Source of the DNA: an uncultured Chloroflexota bacterium
Lineage (GTDB): Bacteria; Chloroflexota; Chloroflexia; Chloroflexales; Roseiflexaceae
Length of the DNA stretch: 7,599 nt
Assembly (NCBI GenBank): GCA_937876225.1
Contig: CALFIC010000182.1
Span: 1-7,599, forward strand
Direction of reading: 5' to 3'
The notes below the pieces were generated by a model. It searched no databases, was not told where the DNA came from, and saw nothing but the letters and a program-made list of their open reading frames with translations. Position 1 is the first letter of the stretch; every line of letters starts with the position of its first letter. Shown here one piece after another: positions 1 through 6,520 of this stretch. The position numbers were made by a program, and so were the translations under genes.

Positions 1-638
1 GGCACAATCCGGGGCAAGGCTTCAACCAAGGTCACTTTGCTCCCAAAGGTGCAAAACATTGAGGCAAATTCAACGCCGATGGCGCCTGCACCCACAATCA
101 ACAACGATTGAGGAATGGTTTTCATGCTCAGGGCCTGCCACGACGACATGATGCGTTCACCATCAAAAATCGCCCCTACTTGGGGGATTTCGCGGGGCTT
201 GGCACCGGTGGCAATAATGGTGTTTTTGGTAGTGATGGTCGACGATGCGCCATCAGCACCCGTCACGACTACATTGCCACGATCACCGAGGCTGGCGGCA
301 CCCATGATGACATCGACTTTGTTTTTCTTCATCAAAAACGACACGCCTTGGGTCATTTGCTTGACGACGCCATCTTTGTTTTTGATCGAGGCATTCCAGT
401 CTAGGCTGACGCCTGTGGTGTTGACGCCAAACTTGGAGCTCTCGTGGATTTCTTCGAGCAAATCAGCCGTATGCAACAAGGCCTTGGTGGGAATACAACC
501 CACGTTCAAACAAACGCCACCCATCATCGAACGCTCGACAATGGCGACTTTCAAGCCCAGTTGGGCTGACCGAATCGCCGATACATATCCGCCAGGACCA
601 GCCCCGACAATCACGACATCATATACTTGATCACTCAC
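1..638 (-). CDS. lpdA: Dihydrolipoamide dehydrogenase (E3), N-terminal part, cut by window edge
   Basis: This FAD flavoprotein reoxidises the dihydrolipoyl groups of 2-oxoacid dehydrogenase complexes (pyruvate, 2-oxoglutarate, branched-chain) or of the glycine cleavage system, passing electrons to NAD+ in the cytoplasm. About 212 residues are visible. Residues 8-17 (VVIVGAGPGG) form the FAD-binding dinucleotide fold, ending in Glu35. The redox-active disulfide motif GGVCLNVGCIPTK has Cys43 and Cys48 with the four-residue spacing typical of the family. An ATG motif is at 143-145, and the second, NAD-binding GxGxxG (GAGAIG) is at 183-188. The C-terminal interface domain with the His-Glu pair lies beyond base 1. 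The start is a GTG at 636-638, chosen because AGAGG (645-649) sits six bases upstream and the FAD fold begins only a few residues later. Which dehydrogenase complex it serves cannot be told from this window. The family call is very secure; the start is likely. Confidence 0.95.
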   Translation of the reverse strand, partial: MSDQVYDVVIVGAGPGGYVSAIRSAQLGLKVAIVERSMMGGVCLNVGCIPTKALLHTADLLEEIHESSKFGVNTTGVSLDWNASIKNKDGVVKQMTQGVSFLMKKNKVDVIMGAASLGDRGNVVVTGADGASSTITTKNTIIATGAKPREIPQVGAIFDGERIMSSWQALSMKTIPQSLLIVGAGAIGVEFASMFCTFGSKVTLVEALPRIV

Positions 639-674
639 AATGTGCCTCTTTTACATTGACCGAAACCGAACTCT

Positions 675-704
675 ATTCTACCACTATTATAAAAATAGCG
701 TGAA
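675..704 (-). promoter_or_regulatory. Probable lpdA promoter with extended -10
   Basis: Read on the minus strand, the element TGGTAGAAT (675-683) is an extended -10 box matching TATAAT at five of six positions. A weak -35, TTCACG (699-704), lies 18 bases upstream. Transcription would start near 668, giving a leader of about 30 bases that contains the AGAGG ribosome site before the GTG start. A second perfect TATAAT occurs at 686-691, but it has no matching -35 and is not extended, so it is the weaker choice. This is a pattern match only. Confidence 0.5.
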
Positions 705-905
705 TTTATCCTGTTTATGCGTGATGTAATCTCTTTTTTTGTAAAAACACTCCGGCGCGCCGTGAATCAGCACACATACAATTGTTCGGTGCGCTGGTTT
801 TCGTGTGTGCGCCACGAATCGTGCACATCCAGTCATCCCATCCAACATCTATTCACGTCTGTGCCCTGATTTTTTTGCCAAAAAACACCATAGAACAGCG
901 TCGGT
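705..905. other. Intergenic stretch without a recognisable gene
   Basis: This is the rest of the gap between lpdA and the membrane HTH gene. I see no gene or structural RNA in it. It holds two A/T-run features: a T7 tract facing an A6 tract across GCC (870-885), shortly after the membrane gene's stop, and a GC-rich palindrome centred on GGCGCGCC (about 753-763) which, read on the minus strand, is followed by a run of five T. Either could help end transcription of the membrane gene, but neither forms a convincing intrinsic terminator. Small plus-strand reading frames across it lack ribosome sites. Confidence 0.4.
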
Positions 906-2798
906 TTATGCCGATTTCTCATTATTTTCGGGGGCAGATTCTTCCATCATGGCGATTTGGCGGGCCACTTCGTCGACGGCGATACGTTGCTTGCGATAAA
1001 GATCTGATTCGCTCATTGCCAAGCGGTCGGCGGTATCACGGATTTTGCGGCCTTGCAGGAAGCGCATCTCCAAAATATTGTACAGAATCGATTCATTGGC
1101 TGTCGTCGCCAAACTACTGTCGGGGCGGATGTTGTCGATGGCTTGGCGCAACACCAATTGCAATGCTTTGGTGGGGCTAGCACCCTGGGCATCCCGCATG
1201 CGTTTGACTGATTTGAGTCCAAGCAACGGGCTATCAGACAATTTGGGACCACCCCAATAGTGCGTCAAGGCATCACGCACCATTTGGGTGAATTCGGGCA
1301 TCATGGCGACGTCATCTTCGAGCGATTGCAATGCGTCGGGGGTGGCTTGCTCGATGCGCGAGCTCATTTGTTGCAACGAATTCATTTCGGGAGCCATAGT
1401 GCGCAAGGTATCGATAAGGCGCTGTTGCATCGTCACCATTACCAAGGCATGTTCGACTTGGCGGGTCAGAGTGGCGACCAATTGCTGCACATCGGGGGAT
1501 GTGATGCGTTCGTAGTGATACAACCCCAAAATTCCTACGATTTGGCCATCGGGGTCGCGCAAAACGGCTATGCCATAGTCATTGAAAATGAGTGGTTGTG
1601 CACTTTGATGTTGTTGCAACTGCACCATCAAGGCATCAAGTGGCACCGCATCAAAGAGTTGGCGGATACGTCGGCGCCCACCGACGATCATTTTGACGGC
1701 ATAGACCCCAAAGTCGTCGGGAGCGGCGACAAACGCCGAATCACTCTGGGTGGCACCGCACATGACGGTCAACGAGTTTTCGAGCAGACGGCGCAAATCG
1801 GTCTGAGTAAAGGTAGTGCGGGGCAAGGTACGCAAATAGTCGATGTCTTCGTGGTCATTAGAATAGATGAGATTATCGAGGTAGGGGCGGATTTGGTTGA
1901 CCAAAATAGGCATGATGACCGTCATCATCATAATCCCAAAGACGGCCCAGATTTCGGAAGGGAGGTGCGATATGCCCGCAAATACTGGTACCACTTGCAG
2001 AAACAAAATGATACTCACGCCAATAAAAGGGCCATACAACCACCAGCGCAAAAAATCATGTTTGACGATGCGATCAGGCTGTGGCGAACCCACAAACGTA
2101 GCGCTATAGGCCGTCACCATCATAAATATGGCGGCGATAGGAGCAGACACAATGCCCAGAATCAGACTCATAGATTCGGGCAACAGATAGGCCGTCGGCA
2201 ACAACGACAAAATTGGGAAGCTCAACATCAATGGTCCGTACCAACTTGCCACCATATAGGTCATGCGGCGGCGTAAACTCGGAGTCAACACCTGCGCCCG
2301 TACCCGCCACAACAACACCCATGCCATCGTGACAACCCCAAAAGCAAATACCGCCAACCACCCAAACAATGGTTGCGGTGTCAACGCCGGCACACTGCCC
2401 ATTCGCATTGGTAATGCCACGACGAGATTAGTGGTTACCACACACAGCACACAGATAGCACCAATGGCATAACTTACCCATACAATCCACATGCGTGGTT
2501 TGATGATTTGCAGTTGGATGGCCAAGGCCATCACCATGTGCAACATACTGGTGGGCACCAACATGATGCCGAGCCACGACCAACGTAACAAAAACTCGAG
2601 AATGACCACATCGTGTGCCACCTGAATCAGCACATCTGCTGCAACCGCCGTAAATACCCCAAATAGCATAATCATCAATGACCGTGCGACTGCGCCACCC
2701 CAAGACCGAATGGTGAGATAGGCCCATAGCGAAAACGTCACAATCAAGGTGACATTGCTAACCAGGCGATTTAATTGGTGGAGTATGTCAGGCAACAT
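906..2798 (-). CDS. Multi-pass membrane protein with GAF-like region and C-terminal HTH-like domain
   Basis: I do not recognise this as a named gene. The 630-residue product has about nine hydrophobic segments (roughly 12-31, 38-60, 72-95, 104-128, 144-164, 185-207, 212-235, 251-275, 283-303), a layout like the sensor part of 7TM histidine kinases. Residues about 325-460 look like a divergent GAF-type sensory domain (note AVLRDPDGQIVGILGLYHYE), followed by a helical, possibly coiled-coil stretch to about 490. The C-terminus (about 500-615) ends in RKIRDTADRLAMSESDLYRKQ, which resembles a sigma-70 region 4 or similar helix-turn-helix. No kinase, cyclase or phosphatase motif is visible. I infer a membrane-bound sensor that may bind DNA directly. 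The start at 2798 is preferred over an ATG at 2855 because that ATG lies inside a TGGTATAAT promoter box and has no ribosome site, whereas 2798 has AGG six bases upstream and no ATG, GTG or TTG occurs in frame between them. The reading frame is secure; the function is inferred. Confidence 0.75.
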   Translation of the reverse strand: MLPDILHQLNRLVSNVTLIVTFSLWAYLTIRSWGGAVARSLMIMLFGVFTAVAADVLIQVAHDVVILEFLLRWSWLGIMLVPTSMLHMVMALAIQLQIIKPRMWIVWVSYAIGAICVLCVVTTNLVVALPMRMGSVPALTPQPLFGWLAVFAFGVVTMAWVLLWRVRAQVLTPSLRRRMTYMVASWYGPLMLSFPILSLLPTAYLLPESMSLILGIVSAPIAAIFMMVTAYSATFVGSPQPDRIVKHDFLRWWLYGPFIGVSIILFLQVVPVFAGISHLPSEIWAVFGIMMMTVIMPILVNQIRPYLDNLIYSNDHEDIDYLRTLPRTTFTQTDLRRLLENSLTVMCGATQSDSAFVAAPDDFGVYAVKMIVGGRRRIRQLFDAVPLDALMVQLQQHQSAQPLIFNDYGIAVLRDPDGQIVGILGLYHYERITSPDVQQLVATLTRQVEHALVMVTMQQRLIDTLRTMAPEMNSLQQMSSRIEQATPDALQSLEDDVAMMPEFTQMVRDALTHYWGGPKLSDSPLLGLKSVKRMRDAQGASPTKALQLVLRQAIDNIRPDSSLATTANESILYNILEMRFLQGRKIRDTADRLAMSESDLYRKQRIAVDEVARQIAMMEESAPENNEKSA

Positions 2799-2853
2799 GA
2801 TGTACCTATTCAGGTGGCAGGCAACCCACGAAATCTGGGTAAGTAGTGTACTC

Positions 2854-2862
2854 ATTATACCA
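2854..2862 (-). promoter_or_regulatory. Extended -10 promoter of the membrane HTH gene
   Basis: On the minus strand the sequence TGGTATAAT is a consensus extended -10 element. The -35 region 17 bases upstream (CGCACA, 2877-2882) is weak, as is common for extended -10 promoters. Transcription should start near 2847, leaving a leader of about 49 bases before the ATG at 2798. The upstream in-frame ATG at 2855 overlaps this box, so it would not be in the transcript. Confidence 0.6.
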
Positions 2863-3120
2863 ACAGCGCTTCACTCTGTGCGACGAGAATATGTTTCGCA
2901 ATAATTTTTGCACTACCCCAACCTGTCCCCAACAACGCTTCCCACCGCAAAAAAATGACACCAAAGCCCAAACAATCCCGTTTATTTCGTCAAAACCGCA
3001 CGACCACCTCGTTATTTATTGTGAATTCATGCACTGGTAATGATTTTGGCGCGTAGTTTCACCCGCACCCTGCTACCACTGACAAGGCTACACGATTACG
3101 AGAATTTGCCAAACAAAAAC
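2863..3120. other. Intergenic stretch, no gene seen
   Basis: Between the promoter at 2854-2862 and the terminator at 3121-3151 lie about 260 bases with no supportable gene on either strand. The longest plus-strand frame (about 64 codons from 2846) starts inside the opposite gene, has no ribosome site and has a composition unlike a protein. I see no tRNA cloverleaf and no clear riboswitch-like fold. The region is rich in short A runs. Confidence 0.4.
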
Positions 3121-3151
3121 ACCTCTCGGCGATATTCTTGCGCCGAGAGGT
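3121..3151 (-). terminator. Intrinsic terminator of the PH-domain gene
   Basis: A perfect 11-bp inverted repeat (3121-3131 with 3141-3151, core CCTCTCGGCG) encloses a nine-base loop. On the minus strand it is followed at once by a T-rich tail (GTTTTTGTTTGG), the classical Rho-independent arrangement. It lies 17 bases beyond the stop codon of the gene at 3169-4086. Confidence 0.88.
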
Positions 3152-3168
3152 ATTAGGAATAAATTTGA

Positions 3169-4086
3169 TTAGGCACGCACAATCATGAGTACGGCGACCG
3201 CAAACAAAATTTGCACCACGACCGAGGCACCTTGGAGTAGGCGTGCAACGAGTTTTTCGAAACGGAAACACAACATTGCACCAATCAAATTGACGGCAGT
3301 CACACCCAACGCTGCCAATGGCAAAAAGAGTGCCTGGTAGCGCGGGCGTAATTCGCTGGCATCACCAATGGCATCGAAATGCATATGGATTGTTTCGGGC
3401 AATGTCGGGTAATACCACGCCAGCAGCCCTACCGCCAATACATTGATAATGATGGCCAAGCCGAGTAACAACGTGCTACTATAGTCATTCCAGAATGGTG
3501 TATTAAACCACGGGCCATATTCTGTTTCGGGAATGAGGCGTTTGGTTGCACCTAAATTACTGCGTTGTTCGAGATCTTGGACAAATGCTTCGATTTCGCT
3601 GGGCGAAATCGCATATGTCCCACGTGCGGTCAAAATAAACAAACAGCGACTAGTCGGCAACGTGCTCCGCACAAATACAGATGTTTGGTCATTTGACGTT
3701 GTATCACCCCAATAGCACCCGATACCTTGGAACAATGAGCGCGGTAATTTATCAACTTGTATACCAAAATCAAGGCGTCGAATTTGGTCAAGCGGCACCA
3801 ATTCACGGTTCCCTAATGACGAAATATAGACTGCATTGCGGTCAAGGCCATACCAGAGCGTTTGGGATTGGATAAACCGCATCCACGTTGAACCAGCGCA
3901 TATCAGCATCGCCAACATTACCAAAAATTGCAGATAGAAATCGAGATTGACCGTCCACGCTGCTGGTGCACCACTAAAATGTCGATGCGCAAGCATCGCA
4001 AAGGCAATACATCCACCCGTAAAAACCACCGCAAGCACAAGTGCCAACCAGCGACCAGGCGATGGGTATGGCTTCCAGCGACGCAT
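3169..4086 (-). CDS. Membrane protein with bacterial PH-like domain and DUF1648-like segment
   Basis: This 305-residue protein has no assigned cellular role that I know of. Two N-terminal membrane segments (about 12-33 and 48-70) are followed by a soluble stretch of about 76-172 whose pattern (GLDRNAVYISSLGNRELVPLDQI, here given only in part as VYISS...LVPLDQI, then a strand-rich region closing with a helix SPSEIEAFVQDL) matches bacterial pleckstrin-homology-like domains. The C-terminal half has three more membrane segments (about 205-226, 252-274, 284-303). Between the first two is LPETIHMHFDAIGDASEL, the 'Pro...His-Phe...G' signature seen in DUF1648 proteins. The ATG at 4086 is preceded by GAGGT at 4091-4095, a tight but good ribosome site. 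An intrinsic terminator follows. The gene lies downstream of the foldase on the same strand, separated by 66 bases that are mostly taken up by a hairpin. The domain calls are by eye; the gene itself is secure. Confidence 0.85.
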   Translation of the reverse strand: MRRWKPYPSPGRWLALVLAVVFTGGCIAFAMLAHRHFSGAPAAWTVNLDFYLQFLVMLAMLICAGSTWMRFIQSQTLWYGLDRNAVYISSLGNRELVPLDQIRRLDFGIQVDKLPRSLFQGIGCYWGDTTSNDQTSVFVRSTLPTSRCLFILTARGTYAISPSEIEAFVQDLEQRSNLGATKRLIPETEYGPWFNTPFWNDYSSTLLLGLAIIINVLAVGLLAWYYPTLPETIHMHFDAIGDASELRPRYQALFLPLAALGVTAVNLIGAMLCFRFEKLVARLLQGASVVVQILFAVAVLMIVRA

Positions 4087-4107
4087 CTTGACCTCACATT
4101 TACACTA

Positions 4108-4149
4108 TATTGCGGTGGCGATGGGTTTCATCCCATCGCCACCGCAATA
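4108..4149 (-). terminator. Long perfect hairpin after the foldase gene
   Basis: Bases 4108-4125 and 4132-4149 form an 18-bp perfect inverted repeat (core GCGGTGGCGATGGG) around a six-base loop. It begins three bases past the foldase stop codon and ends about a dozen bases before the ribosome site of the PH gene. It lacks a T tract on the minus strand (the next bases are TATAGTGTAAATG), so termination may be partial. It could equally act as an mRNA 3' stabiliser that sets the relative expression of the two genes. Confidence 0.65.
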
Positions 4150-4152
4150 ACT

Positions 4153-5586
4153 TTAGGGTTTCGCCGTAGCAGTTGCCGTTGTCGTCGCAACCACCACTGG
4201 CGTGGCAGTGGACGTCGGATACCCAGCCAATGGAGCAGTAGGCAATGGTGCCGGCAAACTTGTCGCCACCGGTACAATCGTCGCCGTCGGAACCGTTGCA
4301 TAAGACACGGGATATTTGGCGGCTAACGCAGTAAACCACGTTTCGTATGCCTTGGTGCGGGCATTACGAATTTGTTCTTCAACCGATGGCACATTTTTGC
4401 CATTCAGCTTGATGATGTGCCAACCAAATTCGGTACGAACCGGAGCTGCAACCACTTCAGCAGGCTTCAATGCTACCGCCGCTGCCACATATGCAGCATC
4501 AAATTGGCTACCAGCCACTGATTTACCGGTTAGGTCAAACGCATCCATTTTGCCACCGTTTTTGCGGCTGGTGAAGTCATCTGATTCGGTTTGCGCCAAC
4601 GTAGCGAAGTCTGCGCCTGATTTGAGCTTGGCGATGATCGCATCAGCGCGACTCTTCTTGGCAGCATACAACGCATCTTTGTCAGCAGCACTTGCATTTG
4701 CTGGCACATCGACACGCACAAAAATCTGGCTAGTATCGATGCCGGTCGGATCAGTAGAAGCAGTGAATTTGTCCGCAGGCAACAGACTTTCTTTGACACG
4801 TTCCATCAATGCTTGACGCTCGTATTGGCGGCGCAACGCTTGCAGGAAGTCATCACGAGTCAACACTGGCTTTGCACCCGTTGGTTGCATGGCCGTGGTG
4901 TAATTCGTATAAATCGTATCGAGGATTTTGCCAGCAACATCCTTGGCTTTGGCTTCGTCAGGGGTAGCAGTCGGTGGCGCATTGGTCGGCTCTGGCACCG
5001 CAGTCGCCGTTGGTCCGCCTGGCGTCAATGTAGGAGCGACCGTAGCGGTAATCGCTAGCGGCGTCGCAGTCTCACCAAATACCATGCCATAATCAGCAAC
5101 AAGCGCTTGGTCAGCTTGACCTTCGGATGCACTCAATTGATAATCAGCCTTGGCTGCTTGCCGCAACGATTCGTTCTGCACCCACTCGGCCACAATTTGA
5201 CCATCTGGTTCTTCGCTATACGTTGAGCCAGCAATCTGTGATTCGAGATAAGGATTTTGTTGTTGGAACCGTTCGGCAAACTGACCACCAAACGACGCCA
5301 AAAGGAGATTTTGCGCCATGTTTGCCGCAAGTGACAAACGCTTCTCGCGGACATACATCTCACGTGACAAATTCACGTTCCCCACCGTCGCAATTGTTTG
5401 AGCAGGAACGATTACTTTGTCGTAAACCACACCACTCACCACGGCGACCAACGCAACTGCAACAGCGACGGCGGTCGTTATTATGACCAATCGACGCCGT
5501 TTGTTTTCACGCTCGCTTTTTGTGATATGGCGATTAGCCGCCACGCGACGCGCTTGTTCACGTGCGTCATTTTTCGATTGTGTCAT
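4153..5586 (-). CDS. Membrane-anchored parvulin-type peptidyl-prolyl isomerase (PrsA/SurA-like foldase)
   Basis: The product (477 residues) should help fold exported proteins outside the cytoplasmic membrane. A basic cytoplasmic N-terminus (about 1-32) leads into one membrane segment (about 33-55), probably an uncleaved anchor because no lipobox Cys is present. Residues about 66-165 resemble the SurA-type chaperone region (IATVGNVNLSREMYVREKRL). A Thr/Pro-rich insert (about 172-210) interrupts the helical chaperone part, which resumes to about 270. The parvulin domain spans about 285-395, with ADFATLAQTESDD, the NGGKM turn, and the FGWHIIKL end with His390. A second Pro/Thr/Ala-rich tail covers about 430-477. 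The usual first parvulin His (in 'HIL') is Gln287 here. The start at 5586 has AGAGAGG (5593-5599) six bases upstream. An in-frame ATG at 5658 lies in the rpsR terminator stem and was rejected. No own promoter is obvious, so readthrough from rpsR is possible. Confidence 0.9.
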   Translation of the reverse strand: MTQSKNDAREQARRVAANRHITKSERENKRRRLVIITTAVAVAVALVAVVSGVVYDKVIVPAQTIATVGNVNLSREMYVREKRLSLAANMAQNLLLASFGGQFAERFQQQNPYLESQIAGSTYSEEPDGQIVAEWVQNESLRQAAKADYQLSASEGQADQALVADYGMVFGETATPLAITATVAPTLTPGGPTATAVPEPTNAPPTATPDEAKAKDVAGKILDTIYTNYTTAMQPTGAKPVLTRDDFLQALRRQYERQALMERVKESLLPADKFTASTDPTGIDTSQIFVRVDVPANASAADKDALYAAKKSRADAIIAKLKSGADFATLAQTESDDFTSRKNGGKMDAFDLTGKSVAGSQFDAAYVAAAVALKPAEVVAAPVRTEFGWHIIKLNGKNVPSVEEQIRNARTKAYETWFTALAAKYPVSYATVPTATIVPVATSLPAPLPTAPLAGYPTSTATPVVVATTTATATAKP

Positions 5587-5627
5587 GCCCAACCTCTCTT
5601 GAATGGAAGGAACAAACGCAGATAACA

Positions 5628-5661
5628 TGAATGCGGTGCGCCGTTCGACGCACCGCATTCA
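5628..5661 (-). terminator. Terminator of the rpsF-rpsR operon
   Basis: A perfect 13-bp inverted repeat (5628-5640 with 5649-5661, core GAATGCGGTGCG) around an eight-base loop starts 10 bases beyond the rpsR stop codon. The minus-strand tail (TGTTATCTGCGTTTGTTCC) is only moderately T-rich, so some readthrough into the foldase gene 41 bases further on is likely. Confidence 0.75.
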
Positions 5662-5671
5662 ATGAACAATT

Positions 5672-5935
5672 TTAACGACTGTTGGTGCCAACAAACGGCA
5701 ACAAGGCCATTTGGCGAGCGCGCTTAATGGCGACCGTCAATGAACGCTGGTGCTTGGCACAAGTGCCACTGCGGCGCCGTGGCAAAATTTTGCCCCGCTC
5801 TGATACAAAGCGTTGTAAACGCTTGAGATCTTTGTAATCTACCGTGCCAATTTGATCGACACAAAAAATACAAACCTTGCGACGCCCGCCAAACTTGCGA
5901 CGCTGACTGTTGGATTTACGCGTATCTTCCGTCAT
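5672..5935 (-). CDS. rpsR: 30S ribosomal protein S18
   Basis: S18 binds with S6 to the central domain (platform) of 16S rRNA in the small subunit. The 87-residue product has the family core, from VCIFCVDQIGTVDYKDLKRL through LPRRRSGTCAKHQR to the basic end IKRARQMALLPF. It keeps the potential zinc ligands Cys22, Cys25, Cys59 and His62, so it is of the Cys-containing (zinc-type) form; many S18 copies have lost these. The length is normal for the family, with a short basic N-terminal tail. The ATG at 5935 is preceded by AGAGGT (5941-5946). It follows rpsF by 26 bases in the same operon and is followed by a hairpin terminator. Confidence 0.97.
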   Translation of the reverse strand: MTEDTRKSNSQRRKFGGRRKVCIFCVDQIGTVDYKDLKRLQRFVSERGKILPRRRSGTCAKHQRSLTVAIKRARQMALLPFVGTNSR

Positions 5936-5961
5936 GTTTCACCTCTATGTGTGGTGCGTTA

Positions 5962-6345
5962 TTACGCTTCTGATGCTGGTGCTTCTGCGGCGGCGACAAC
6001 GGGGCGAGGTTCTATTTGCGTCAACAAATAGCGCAACACAGCCTCGTTCAGCTTGAACAGACGCTCCAACTCACGAATTTGTGCTGTTGGCAACGTACAA
6101 CTAATCAACACGTAATACCCCTCGGTGAAGACGCGGCGGCTTGCTTCGCCTTCGGCATATTCACGCATTGGGTAGGCGAACTTGCGGCGCCCCCATGGTG
6201 ACGTCTGCTGGACATTGTTGAGCACACCACCGACACCGGTGATTTGCTGTGAAACACGTTCGATCGTAGCAGAAATTTCTTCTTCCGATGAACGCATGGG
6301 CGAGACGATGAACAATAATTCGTACTCACGCTTACGGTCGCGCAT
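5962..6345 (-). CDS. rpsF: 30S ribosomal protein S6
   Basis: S6 is a small-subunit protein that pairs with S18 on the platform. The 127-residue product begins with the family's first strand (YELLFIVSP), contains the signature WGRRKFAYPM (51-60) and the strand GYYVLISCTL, and ends the fold with the helix RELERLFKLNEAVLRYLL. A short Ala/Glu-rich tail (about 116-127) extends beyond the core, as is common in S6. The ATG at 6345 has a very strong ribosome site, GAGGAGG (6350-6356), four bases away. It is the first gene of the rpsF-rpsR operon, driven by the promoter at 6435-6463. No ssb gene lies between it and rpsR. Confidence 0.97.
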   Translation of the reverse strand: MRDRKREYELLFIVSPMRSSEEEISATIERVSQQITGVGGVLNNVQQTSPWGRRKFAYPMREYAEGEASRRVFTEGYYVLISCTLPTAQIRELERLFKLNEAVLRYLLTQIEPRPVVAAAEAPASEA

Positions 6346-6355
6346 TGTGCCTCCT

Positions 6356-6374
6356 CTGGTGTTGCCCCACTCAG
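6356..6374 (-). promoter_or_regulatory. Possible leader hairpin touching the rpsF ribosome site
   Basis: In the rpsF leader, CTGAGTG can pair with CACCAG (six base pairs, one bulged A, loop GGGCAA). Its 3' arm touches the GAGGAGG ribosome site. Many bacteria control rpsF through S6:S18 binding to a leader structure. The stem here is short and I do not see the typical CCG loop, so this is only a candidate. Confidence 0.25.
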
Positions 6375-6434
6375 TGCATATACGTTGCGCTGTGTAAATG
6401 ATGGTGGAGCAGAAGTGAATAATCCCAATAGCGG

Positions 6435-6463
6435 ATTATACCAAAGCTCACAACAATATGCAA
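6435..6463 (-). promoter_or_regulatory. Promoter of the rpsF-rpsR operon
   Basis: On the minus strand a -35 TTGCAT (6458-6463) is separated by exactly 17 bases from a perfect TATAAT (6435-6440), which is also extended by TGG (6441-6443). This is the best sigma-70-type promoter in the window, as expected for ribosomal protein genes. Transcription would start near 6428, leaving a leader of about 83 bases before rpsF. Confidence 0.8.
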
Positions 6464-6520
6464 AAATATGTTTTGATAACCCGCCGCCAATCCGCACCAT
6501 GCAAGCACCTGCATTGCATC

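Noticed and set aside
115..630. A 171-codon plus-strand open frame
   Set aside because: It is antisense to lpdA, whose FAD, disulfide and NAD motifs are unambiguous.
686..691. Perfect TATAAT as an alternative lpdA -10
   Set aside because: No -35 at a suitable distance and no TG extension; the neighbouring TGGTAGAAT fits better and matches the other promoters here.
869..886. T-run/A-run inverted repeat after the membrane HTH gene, as its terminator
   Set aside because: The stem is only A:T pairs with a three-base loop and no GC-rich stem precedes the T run, so it is not a credible intrinsic terminator alone.
1260..2276. A 338-codon plus-strand open frame
   Set aside because: It lies wholly antisense to the membrane HTH gene, is very rich in His, Gln and Asp with no hydrophobic core, has no ribosome site, and is explained by the codon bias of the opposite strand.
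4316..4816. A 166-codon plus-strand open frame, Ala/Ser-rich
   Set aside because: It is antisense to the parvulin domain and arises from the Ala-rich codons of the foldase.
5587..5658. N-terminal extension of the foldase to an ATG at 5658
   Set aside because: That start lies in the stem of the rpsR terminator and has no ribosome site; the ATG at 5586 has a strong one.
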